64,000 nt of DNA. Origin: Actinomycetota bacterium (GTDB lineage: Bacteria; Actinomycetota; Thermoleophilia; Gaiellales; Gaiellaceae). Where the stretch lies: positions 124,001 through 188,000 of the forward strand of contig WLID01000001.1 of NCBI GenBank assembly GCA_009702325.1, read 5' to 3'. Shown piece after piece: positions 54,714 through 61,671 of this stretch. Every line of letters starts with the position of its first letter. Position 1 is the stretch's first letter. A program made the position numbers and the translations under genes. The notes under the pieces are model-generated. The model searched no databases. It was not told the origin of the DNA and was given only the letters and a program-made list of their open reading frames with translations.

Positions 54714-55409
54714 CCGGAGGCGCGCGGGAGGTCGGTCTGCTCCCAGTCTGACCACGAGCCGGGGTAGAGACGGCTGTCGCGCCCCGCGAGGTGCAGCTTG
54801 TGGAGGACGGCGCATGCGGTGATGCCTGATCCGCAGTAGGCGACGAGGTCGCCTACTCGGAAGGTCGGGGAGCGGCTCATTCCATGGTGCGTTCAGTGCG
54901 CCGGGGATGCGGCCAGGGTAGGCATCGACGGGGTTTGGTTCGCCGCGGTAACGCGGCGGGAGGCGTGCATCCACGATCACGTGGCGATCGAGTGTCTGTG
55001 CGAGCGCGTCACGAGCGATCACGTCGTCGTCGCGCTCGGCGGGAACGAACGTCGCCGCCGTGATGGGCTCCTCACCTTCCGCGAGCGGGCCACGCCATGC
55101 TGCGAGATCGATGACCCCACAGGCGTCATGCCCGAAGTGACGGAGTAGCCACCAGAGACGTTCCGCCCCTGCCATCGACCCGTAGGCGACGACGAACACG
55201 CCCTCGCCAATGCCTGCCCTACTCGCCGCTTCCGCAAACTGCTCGGCGGTGGGGAGCGGGTGGCGGCCTTCGCCCGTCCGGGTCAGGTCAGAGAGGTCGT
55301 GCGCGACGTCGAGAAACGAGGCGCCGGGGATATGGCCTGCGAGGTATTGCGCCTGCCCTAGGGCGGGGTCATCGAGGGCCCAGCGACAGTCGACAAACTG
55401 GTAGCGCAC
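54710..55409 (-). pseudogene. Sulfurtransferase (two-domain rhodanese) with a frameshift
   Basis: The first 175 residues read as a thiosulfate/3-mercaptopyruvate sulfurtransferase: VDCRWALDDP, YLAGHIPGASFLD, HPLP, VVAYG and the second-domain [31 protein letters not shown]. After NAPW the frame loses all similarity and runs to 54678. In the next frame, from about 54880, a perfect continuation appears with [15 protein letters not shown] (active-site Cys loop), [11 protein letters not shown] and a stop at 54710. One extra base (or two missing) within about 54860-54885 explains this. It is either a real inactivation or a sequencing error; the second half shows no other damage. Confidence 0.85.
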
Positions 55410-55429
55410 GCTCGCAGGCTAGTCGTTCC

Positions 55430-55909
55430 TTAGTCGATTGCGACCGAACGACGTTCGATGGCGACGACGTCGCGCCACACGCCGTTGAGGCGGCCGATGC
55501 GCTCTCTGACGCCGATCTGACGGAAGCCGCAGCGCTCGTGCAATGCGAGGGAGGCGACATTCTCGGGGAAGATGCCCGACTGGATCGTCCAGATGCCGGC
55601 GGCCTCGGTTGAGACGATCAGGCCTTCGAGGAGGAGTCGGCCTACGCCACGACCTTGCGCTTCGGGTGCGACGTAGACGCTGTGCTCGATGACGCCTGCG
55701 TAGGCGCAGCGGTCGGAGATCGGGCTGGTTGCGACCCAGCCGACGACTGTGTCATCGGCGAGTGCAACGAACCGGTGCTCGTTGAGGTGCACGGTGTCCC
55801 ACGCCTCCCATGAGGGCACGTCGGTTTCGAATGTCGCGTCGCCGGTCGCGATGCCGGCGGCATAGATTCGGGCGACCTCCGACCAGTGTTCTGGCCGGAG
55901 GTCGCCCAA
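55430..55909 (-). CDS. GNAT-family N-acetyltransferase
   Basis: 159 residues of the phosphinothricin acetyltransferase group: YAAGIATGDATFETDVPSWEAW, VYVAPEAQGRGVGRLLLEGL with the acetyl-CoA loop (QGRGVG), and IFPENVASLALHERCGFRQIGVRERIG. Such enzymes acetylate the amino group of phosphinothricin, methionine sulfoximine or similar glutamate analogues. That fits its position 26 bases after glutamine synthetase on the same strand, since these analogues inhibit that enzyme. The TTG start at 55909 has no clear ribosome site, so the exact start is uncertain. Confidence 0.85.
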   Translation of the reverse strand: MGDLRPEHWSEVARIYAAGIATGDATFETDVPSWEAWDTVHLNEHRFVALADDTVVGWVATSPISDRCAYAGVIEHSVYVAPEAQGRGVGRLLLEGLIVSTEAAGIWTIQSGIFPENVASLALHERCGFRQIGVRERIGRLNGVWRDVVAIERRSVAID

Positions 55910-55935
55910 GGCGACGGGTGAAGCAGTCGTGTTCG

Positions 55936-56958
55936 TTACGTGGTCGGAACGGTCGCGATCGTCTCGAGAATCCGACCGGCGATCGCGTATGGATCACCCT
56001 GTGAGTTCGGGCGGCGATCTTCGAGGTAGCCCTTGTAGCCGTCGTTCACGAAGCTGTGCGGCACGCGAACCGACGCGCCGCGGTCGGCGACGCCGTAGCT
56101 GAACTTGTCGATCGACTGCGTCTCGTGGAGACCGGTGAGGCGCAGGTGGTTGTCCGGCCCATACACCGCGATGTGCTCGGCCTTGTACTTGTCGAACGCT
56201 GCCATCAGCGCTTCGAAGTACTCCTTGCCACCGACTTCACGCATGTGGGATGTCGAGAAGTTCGTGTGCATGCCGGAGCCGTTCCAGTCGACGTCCGCAC
56301 CAAGCGGCTTGCAGTGCCAGTTGACATCGACGCTGTAGGTCTCGCAGAGACGCAGGAGTAGGTACCGGGCGACCCAGACTTCGTCGGCGGCACGCTTGGA
56401 GCCCTTGCCAAAGATCTGGAACTCCCACTGGCCCTTTGCCACTTCGGCGTTGATGCCCTCGTGGTTGATGCCAGCTTCGAGGCACAGGTCGATGTGCTGC
56501 TCGACGATCTCGCGAGCGATGTTGCCGACGTTCTTGAAACCGACGCCGGTGTAGTACTCGCCCTGCGGCGGCGGGAAGCCACCCTCGCCGGGGAAGCCAA
56601 GCGGAGCGCCATCCTGGTAGAGGAAGTACTCCTGCTCGAAGCCGAACCAGGTGCCGGGATCGTCTGGGATCGTGGCGCGGCTGTTGCTTGCGTGCGGCGT
56701 GCCGTCGGGGTTCATGACTTCGCACATCACGAGAACGCCGTTGTCGCGAGCCGGGTCAGGGAACGCTGCGACCGGCTGCAGCAGACAGTCCGAGTTGCCG
56801 CCGGGGGCCTGGCGGGTCGAGCTGCCGTCAAAATTCCATACGGGCAGATCTTCGAGCGCCGGGAAGGCGTCGTAGTCCGCAATCTTCGTCTTGCTGCGCA
56901 GGCCTGCAACGGGCTCATACCCGTCGAGCCAGATGTATTCGAGCTTGTACTTCGCCAT
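55936..56958 (-). CDS. glnII: Glutamine synthetase, type II
   Basis: A 340-residue enzyme that makes glutamine from glutamate, ammonia and ATP. Its size and motifs are those of eukaryote-like GSII: YIWLDGYEP start, VWNFDGSSTRQAPGGNSD, WFGFEQEYFL with metal Glu residues, GINAEVAKGQWEFQ, NGSGMHTNFST and the C-terminal EDRRPNSQGDPY. GSII lacks the adenylylation control of GSI. The ATG at 56958 follows AGGAG at 8 bases; frames from 56988 are read-through. A promoter and terminator-like hairpin lie just upstream. The acetyltransferase gene behind it may protect it from inhibitors. Confidence 0.93.
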   Translation of the reverse strand: MAKYKLEYIWLDGYEPVAGLRSKTKIADYDAFPALEDLPVWNFDGSSTRQAPGGNSDCLLQPVAAFPDPARDNGVLVMCEVMNPDGTPHASNSRATIPDDPGTWFGFEQEYFLYQDGAPLGFPGEGGFPPPQGEYYTGVGFKNVGNIAREIVEQHIDLCLEAGINHEGINAEVAKGQWEFQIFGKGSKRAADEVWVARYLLLRLCETYSVDVNWHCKPLGADVDWNGSGMHTNFSTSHMREVGGKEYFEALMAAFDKYKAEHIAVYGPDNHLRLTGLHETQSIDKFSYGVADRGASVRVPHSFVNDGYKGYLEDRRPNSQGDPYAIAGRILETIATVPTT

Positions 56959-56988
56959 TCGGTTCTCCTCCCGTCGCCAAAAAAGCAA

Positions 56989-57026
56989 ACAAAAAAGCCC
57001 GACGCCCCACGTGGGTTGTCAGGCTT
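56989..57026 (-). terminator. Intrinsic terminator in the glnII leader
   Basis: On the minus strand AAGCCTGAC (57026-57018) pairs with GTCGGGCTT (57003-56995) with one G-U, an inner CCCACGTGGG stem, and TTTTTT at once after it; a second T-run follows. It lies 31 bases before the glnII start and downstream of the promoter listed at 57071-57098, so it would attenuate that transcript. Confidence 0.75.
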
Positions 57027-57070
57027 CGTCGCCTCGGATCCCCGCTCCAGGCGGAAGATCCTACGCGAAG

Positions 57071-57098
57071 GGTATAGGGGGTCCTGCGGACCCGTCAA
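57071..57098 (-). promoter_or_regulatory. Sigma70-type promoter of glnII with internal palindrome
   Basis: On the minus strand TTGACG (57098-57093) and TATACC (57076-57071) are separated by 16 bases, close to the housekeeping consensus. A perfect palindrome GGGTCC-TGC-GGACCC (57079-57093) fills the spacer and would place a repressor on the promoter. A stem GGATC..CCGC/GCGG.GATCC (57036-57061) starts near the expected transcript start. Confidence 0.7.
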
Positions 57099-57110
57099 AT
57101 GCGACCGCGT

Positions 57111-57365
57111 CTAGAGGAACGTGCGGATCGATTCGCGGTCGACGCGAAGGCCGATCACGCGTGTTCCGCCGTCGATCTGCTCAATCGACTCGGCAGGAAC
57201 GAGCCGCAGACGCCGCGGCAGAAACCCTGAGCGCACCGCGAGAGCGTCGGGCGTGTTTGGCGAGGAGCCGTACATCGGCGCCTCGACCTTGCCAATGACG
57301 CGACCCTTTGCGTCAGCGACGAGGTACCCAGCGGTGCGACGGAGATCGATGGCGATGGCGCTCAT
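57111..57365 (-). CDS. PRC-barrel-like small protein
   Basis: 84 residues in a short beta-barrel pattern: LRRTAGYLVADAKGRVIGKVEAPMYG and a C-terminal strand pair with RVIGLRVDR. This resembles PRC-barrel proteins, which occur as single domains near RNA-processing or photosynthetic genes and as general binding modules. The ATG at 57365 is chosen because residues before it in the longer frame look random. It is upstream of glnII on the same strand, but a promoter and terminator separate them. The partner is unknown. Confidence 0.65.
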   Translation of the reverse strand: MSAIAIDLRRTAGYLVADAKGRVIGKVEAPMYGSSPNTPDALAVRSGFLPRRLRLVPAESIEQIDGGTRVIGLRVDRESIRTFL

Positions 57366-57524
57366 GCTTGCAACGCTAGTTCCCGATTGCTCGGAAATCC
57401 CCTTCAAGACGTAAGCATTTCGCAAGAGATGGCGTGATGGTCGCTCTGCGCCACATGCTTCGTTGGAATGACACCACCCTGGACGCTATGACGACCCAAG
57501 ATCATGTGGCGCCGAGCACTCCGA
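57366..57524. other. Gap between PRC-barrel gene and membrane gene
   Basis: 159 bases with no supported gene. The region is less GC-rich than its flanks and probably carries the promoter of the PRC-barrel gene on the minus strand, but no convincing hexamers stand out. Confidence 0.4.
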
Positions 57525-57950
57525 CTACGAGGCGCCGGGCTTCGCCGACATGACCCACCACGCTGCTGCGAGGGCGACGATGTAGGCGAGTGTGAGGAAC
57601 ATGACGGCGCGTGATTGCCATGGGCCTCGCGGTGTCTTCGTCCAGGCGTACGCCGCACCGATGGCGGCGAGCAGGACGAGGATGGTGCCGTTGCCGATTG
57701 CTGAGCCGATCTTGAGCCAGCGTTCTGTTTCAGGGACGTCGCCTGCGTGTTCTGCCCAGGTGCCGAAGATGATCAACAGCAGCCAGGTGGGTAGAGCGAC
57801 GAAGAGGAGTGTCCGGAACGTGGCTGCGGCAAACAGTTCGGGGTTCTTGCCTGCTGCGCCAGAGCGGGAGAGCAGGAGTGCGGTGAGCACGGCTCCGAAC
57901 AGGAGTGTTGCCGTGAGAACGTGGACGAAGATTGGGAGTGAGTCGCTCAT
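57525..57950 (-). CDS. Four-helix membrane protein, DUF2269-like
   Basis: 141 residues with four hydrophobic helices (about 7-28, 50-70, 85-105, 115-135). VHVLTATLLFGAVLTALLL at the start places a His in the first helix, as in DUF2269-type and cytochrome b561-like small membrane proteins. The next upstream gene encodes a similar protein, and the two overlap by four bases, which suggests a heteromeric membrane complex. No redox ligand set is clear. The ATG at 57950 begins the first helix. Confidence 0.68.
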   Translation of the reverse strand: MSDSLPIFVHVLTATLLFGAVLTALLLSRSGAAGKNPELFAAATFRTLLFVALPTWLLLIIFGTWAEHAGDVPETERWLKIGSAIGNGTILVLLAAIGAAYAWTKTPRGPWQSRAVMFLTLAYIVALAAAWWVMSAKPGAS

Positions 57951-58426
57951 TGGCCTGGCTTCCACACCATGAGTGCAAGGATGACGATCACGAGAACGCC
58001 GCTGCCCCAGTTGAGCGCGAGGCTCTTGGTGTCGCGGAGGCGGGCGTCGAGTTCGATGCTTGGCTGATCACCGGTGCTGGCGAGCTTTTCGGCAAGCAGC
58101 CGCGTTTCTTTGTCGGCTTTGCCGCCGATGCCGCCGGCCGCCATTGCTGCGACCCACAGGACGATTGCGAGGATGATCCACGCTGCGCTGAAGCGGAATT
58201 CGTCGTCGCGCGCGATGAGGCAAAGGCCGAGTGTGAGCGTGATGATTGCGCCAAGCCCTACGAGCGGCACGGCGAAGCGTGCGATGCCGAGAAGCGCGGC
58301 GATTTCGCTTGGCTTGCTGCGGCCACGTGCGAGAAGGCTGACGATTGCGGCGAGCACGCCACCACCGAGAAGCAGGAATGCCCCGGTGATGTGAAGGGCA
58401 AGGATCCATTCGTATGCGGCAACCAC
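57947..58426 (-). CDS. Membrane protein, DUF2269-like, partner of the next gene
   Basis: 159 residues, four helices. ALHITGAFLLLGGGVLAAIVSLLA matches the opening of its neighbour (His in helix one). A GGIGGKADKETR loop and a C-terminal helix follow. The two genes are translationally coupled. The GTG at 58426 starts just before the first helix; frames further upstream run antisense to the sensor gene. Only 27 bases separate it from the divergent start at 58454. Confidence 0.68.
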   Translation of the reverse strand: MVAAYEWILALHITGAFLLLGGGVLAAIVSLLARGRSKPSEIAALLGIARFAVPLVGLGAIITLTLGLCLIARDDEFRFSAAWIILAIVLWVAAMAAGGIGGKADKETRLLAEKLASTGDQPSIELDARLRDTKSLALNWGSGVLVIVILALMVWKPGQ

Positions 58427-58453
58427 GATCGCGAAGCGTACCCTTCGGCGCGG

Positions 58454-59887
58454 ATGGATGTGCGCGAACGACACCTGCGGCTGTTGACCGAGACGATCGA
58501 GGCAGTCAATTCGACGCTTGACCTTGAGGAAGTTCTGTCGCAGGTTGCGTCCAAGGTCGCGAACGCGCTGCATGCCGATGCGTGCTTTGTCTATCTCTAC
58601 GACGATCGGGCGAATGAGCTCGTTCTGCGTGCAACGCACGGCACGAGTGTCGACGAGATGTCCCATCGTCCTCGGATGCGACCGGGTGAAGGCATCACTG
58701 GTTCGGCAGCGGCGCAGCGTGGCCCGGTGATGATCTCGGCGCAGGCCCATCTCGATCCGCGTTTCAAGAATTTCCCGAACCTGCCCGAGGATGAGTACGA
58801 GTCGATCTTGGCCGTGCCGATCCTTGCGCGCGGTGAACGGCTTGAAGGTGCTCTCAACGTTCGGACAAAGACTCCGTACGCGTTCACCGACGATGAGATC
58901 GAACTCTTGCTCGCGATCGCGGCGCAGGTCGCGCAATCGATTGAGCACGCGAAGCTGTACGCGGAAGCGCAACGGCGTGTGCAGGAGCTCGAGGCCCTCG
59001 CCCGCATCTCCGAAGCGGTGTCCGAATCGCTGTATCTGGAGGAGTCTCTCGAGGCGGTTGTGAAGACGACGATGGACGCGCTTTCGGCGACGGGGGCCGC
59101 GCTCGTGCTGGAGGATGGGAAGATCGCGTGGCCGGAAGGTCAGGCCGACGCGTATGCAATTCGGTCACCGCTCCGTTGGCGTGGTCGGACGATCGGCGAG
59201 CTCGTTGCTGATCGTGCGACGCCGTTCAGTGCAGAGGACGAGGAGATGCTCGCGTCGATCGCGCAGCATGCGGCGGTGGCACTTGAACATGGTCGCGCGG
59301 TTCTTCGCGGCGTGCTCGCCCAGGAGATCCATCACCGGGTGAAGAACAACTTGCAGACGGTGGCGTCGCTCCTGCGCCTGCAGGCACGCCAGCCTGGTGT
59401 CGATGCTCGGAAGGCGCTTGAGGATTCGGTCAATCGGATCCTCGCGATCGCCGCAGTCCACGAGGTGCTGACGGAGCGGCGCGACGACGACGCCGACCTT
59501 TCGGAGCTGCTGGAACGCCTTCGGGCAACCCTTGTACAGGGCGTCGGTGCGGGCCGGGAGGTCGATGCGAATCTTGCGCCGGTGTATCTCGCGGGGCAGC
59601 GAGCGACATCGCTCGCACTGATCTTCTCGGAGCTGCTTGGGAATGCGATTGAGCATGGCGGGCCGCACATCCGTGTCGATCTGACCGCTGAGGAAGGCGG
59701 GGCAGCGGCCCTGCTCACGGTGTCTGACGACGGGCCGGGGCTACCTACGACTCAGGTGGATGGCACGGGACTCTCGATTGTCCGCGCGTTGGTGCGGGAC
59801 GAGCTCCGCGGCACGCTGGAGTTCATTTCGGGCACGGGGCCAGGCGACGCGGGCATGCGCGCCGAGGTTCGCTTTCCGTTGGGCTAG
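58454..59887 (+). CDS. GAF-domain sensor histidine kinase, PdtaS-like
   Basis: 477 residues, soluble. GAF domain one spans about 20-165 (DACFVYLYDDRANELVLRATHG) and a second, shorter GAF-like segment spans 185-275. The HisKA_2 dimer helix has QEIHHRVKNNLQTVASLL with phospho-acceptor His293 or His294. The HATPase domain has ELLGNAIEHGG (N box) and DDGPGLP (G1). This is the layout of PdtaS of mycobacteria, whose partner is an ANTAR regulator; such a regulator lies 380 bases downstream. The ATG at 58454 is used; the frame extends back only as antisense of the DUF2269 genes. Confidence 0.9.
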   Translation: MDVRERHLRLLTETIEAVNSTLDLEEVLSQVASKVANALHADACFVYLYDDRANELVLRATHGTSVDEMSHRPRMRPGEGITGSAAAQRGPVMISAQAHLDPRFKNFPNLPEDEYESILAVPILARGERLEGALNVRTKTPYAFTDDEIELLLAIAAQVAQSIEHAKLYAEAQRRVQELEALARISEAVSESLYLEESLEAVVKTTMDALSATGAALVLEDGKIAWPEGQADAYAIRSPLRWRGRTIGELVADRATPFSAEDEEMLASIAQHAAVALEHGRAVLRGVLAQEIHHRVKNNLQTVASLLRLQARQPGVDARKALEDSVNRILAIAAVHEVLTERRDDDADLSELLERLRATLVQGVGAGREVDANLAPVYLAGQRATSLALIFSELLGNAIEHGGPHIRVDLTAEEGGAAALLTVSDDGPGLPTTQVDGTGLSIVRALVRDELRGTLEFISGTGPGDAGMRAEVRFPLG

Positions 59888-59917
59888 ACCCGCCGCGACG
59901 ACGCGGAGGGCCGGGTG

Positions 59918-60193
59918 CTATTCGCCCTGGGGAAGGAAACCGAAGTGGAAGTGGTCGCCGTGGGCTTCCACATCCAAGATCTGATCGTCGAGCAGCTCAG
60001 CGGCTGCGGGATCGAGGAAGACCCGGGCGCCGTCACGTTCGACGACAACGTCGCCGGCGGCTGGGCCGTCGGCTTCGTCCACCTGGATCTCGGCCTCGTC
60101 CTCGCCTTCGTCGATCGCGGTGAAGCGGAGACCGCCACCGTCCTCGCAGATCGGGCGGAGCGACTCGACGGCTTCGTCTGTGAGTTCAAGCAT
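59918..60193 (-). CDS. HesB/IscA-fold protein lacking the cluster cysteines
   Basis: 91 residues. MLELTDEAVESLRPI, GGGLRFTAIDEG, FLDPAAAELLDDQILDV and FGFLP follow the strand order of A-type Fe-S carriers (IscA/HesB). However, the Cys pair at the C terminus and the Cys near position 35 are missing; the only Cys is at position 16. It is strongly acidic. It therefore cannot bind a cluster the usual way and may be a scaffold or ligand-binding variant. It is transcribed opposite to the sensor/regulator pair that surrounds it. Confidence 0.75.
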   Translation of the reverse strand: MLELTDEAVESLRPICEDGGGLRFTAIDEGEDEAEIQVDEADGPAAGDVVVERDGARVFLDPAAAELLDDQILDVEAHGDHFHFGFLPQGE

Positions 60194-60269
60194 TCGGCAA
60201 CCCTAGCGCGTGCGCGCGTCATCGTGCGGTTGTGGGCGGCACAGGGCGGCCCGCTCCTACACTTCGTCG

Positions 60270-60839
60270 GTGCGCATCCTGATCGCCGAAGACGAAACGA
60301 TCATTCGCCTCGACTTGCGCGGCCTGCTCGAAAAGGCCGGGTACGAGGTTGTCGGCGAAGCGCGAGACGGTGAGGAGGCGGTTGCGATGGCGGCCGACCT
60401 TGAACCAGATCTCGCGATTATGGACGTGAAGATGCCGCGGCTTGATGGCATCGAAGCGGCGCGCCGGATCTTGGAGGCGCGACCGATCCCGGTCGTCATG
60501 CTGACGGCCTTCGGGCAGCCGGACCTTGTGGCGCGCGCGGTTGAGGTCGGGGTCTTCGGATATCTCGTGAAGCCATTCCGCGAGCAGGATGTCGTGCCGG
60601 CGATTGAGGCGGCGCGGGCGCGGTATGAGGAGCTCGCGGCGGTGCGTGGCGAGGTTGATTCGCTCAACGAGGCGCTGATCGCCCGGAAGGCGATCGAACG
60701 GGCGAAGGGGTTGCTGATGGAGAAGGAGAAGTTGACCGAGACCGACGCGTTTGCGCGTCTCCGGAAGGCAAGTCAGGTTTCCGGTCGCCCGTTGCGGGTG
60801 ATCGCTGAGGCAGTTATCGCGACGTTGGAGGTTTCGTGA
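60270..60839 (+). CDS. ANTAR response regulator, PdtaR-like
   Basis: 189 residues. Receiver domain 1-120 has EDE acid pocket, phospho-Asp in LAIMDVKMPR, Thr in MLTAFGQ and Lys in VKPFRE. A coiled linker leads to the ANTAR domain (about 130-188, ALIARKAIERAKGLLMEKEKLTETDAFARLRK), which binds paired RNA hexaloops to block terminators. GTG at 60270 is the start. The stop overlaps clpS by four bases (GTGA), so the two are translated together. Confidence 0.93.
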   Translation: MRILIAEDETIIRLDLRGLLEKAGYEVVGEARDGEEAVAMAADLEPDLAIMDVKMPRLDGIEAARRILEARPIPVVMLTAFGQPDLVARAVEVGVFGYLVKPFREQDVVPAIEAARARYEELAAVRGEVDSLNEALIARKAIERAKGLLMEKEKLTETDAFARLRKASQVSGRPLRVIAEAVIATLEVS

Positions 60840-61126
60840 GTACGGCAATGCCGCCGCTTGAGCGGCTCGACACTGGATCCGGCACAGGGCTTGGTGACGC
60901 GTGGCGGGTGATCGTGTTGAACGACGACCACAACACGTTCGAGGGTGTCGCGTTCGCACTTGCCCAGACGATCCCGGGCGTTGATTACGACAAGGGAATG
61001 ACGTTCGCGAATCAGATTCACGCGGCAGGCCAAGCGATCGTCTGGTCGGGACATCAGGAACTCGCGGAGCTCTACCACTCGGAGCTCGAGGCGAAGGGCC
61101 TGACTATGGCCCCGCTCGAGACCTAA
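60836..61126 (+). CDS. clpS: ATP-dependent Clp protease adaptor ClpS
   Basis: 96 residues. ClpS carries N-degron substrates to the ClpAP or ClpCP protease. Family motifs are WRVIVLNDDHNTFEGV with the Asn-Asp substrate pocket, AHxxG-like IHAAGQAIVW and ELAELYHSELEAKGLTM. GTG start overlapping the ANTAR gene stop. No clpA/clpC is adjacent. The coupling to a two-component regulator is unusual. Confidence 0.93.
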   Translation: MSTAMPPLERLDTGSGTGLGDAWRVIVLNDDHNTFEGVAFALAQTIPGVDYDKGMTFANQIHAAGQAIVWSGHQELAELYHSELEAKGLTMAPLET

Positions 61127-61127
61127 C

Positions 61128-61646
61128 GTGATGCGGAACGGCGTTCTCGTGCTCGCCGCGATCGTCGCCTGTGGCGCCTTCGTCAGCTTGGCACCGGGCT
61201 CAAGCCGGGCCAGCGCCGCGCTGCCCTGTCAGCTCGCGCTGGAGTTCGGCAGCCGCACGGGTGATCCGGGCAATCAGTTCCAGATCAACCTTGTGGTGGT
61301 TAACAAGGACTTCGTCACCTGTCGACTGACGGGGTTTCCGGCAGTCGAGTTGATTGGCCCGGTCGATCCTCTGCTCGGATCGATCTTCACCCTGCCTGAG
61401 CAGAGTGGCCGCTCGCAGGTGGTGGCGCTTCGCCCCGGCCAACGCGCCCACGCGGTGCTGACCGTCCTTCCGCCTGACCGCCAAAGCGCCCAATGGGCGC
61501 CTGGGTATGTGCGCGTTGTGGTGCAGACCGGTGCTGGCCCGAGCTTCGCAATGGCGTTGCCCTGGCGATTCGGTGCGGTGCTTCGGCAGGACGGTGCATC
61601 GCATCCCGGGACGTACATCGGCCCGCTAAGAAGCGGTGCAGGTTGA
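61128..61646 (+). CDS. Secreted DUF4232-like protein
   Basis: 172 residues with a signal peptide (VLVLAAIVACGAFVSLAPG) and a beta-rich domain starting ALPCQLALEFGS and including VTCRLTGFPAVELIG, the pattern of DUF4232 proteins, which occur widely as secreted or lipid-anchored proteins in actinobacteria. Two Cys (PCQL and VTCRL) could form a disulfide. The function is unknown. The GTG start follows the clpS stop by one base, so it may ride on that transcript. It is convergent with the ABC-F gene (25 bases). Confidence 0.75.
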   Translation: MMRNGVLVLAAIVACGAFVSLAPGSSRASAALPCQLALEFGSRTGDPGNQFQINLVVVNKDFVTCRLTGFPAVELIGPVDPLLGSIFTLPEQSGRSQVVALRPGQRAHAVLTVLPPDRQSAQWAPGYVRVVVQTGAGPSFAMALPWRFGAVLRQDGASHPGTYIGPLRSGAG

Positions 61647-61671
61647 GCGACCCTAGGGCCGCGTTCGCCGA

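Noticed and set aside
56995-57061. Glutamine riboswitch upstream of glutamine synthetase
   Set aside because: The conserved blocks of the glnA-type riboswitch are not visible.
57018-57070. Closing stem CTTCG/CGAAG that would make the glnII leader a classic two-state riboswitch
   Set aside because: The 5' arm (57066-57070) lies upstream of the expected transcript start, so it is probably not in the RNA.
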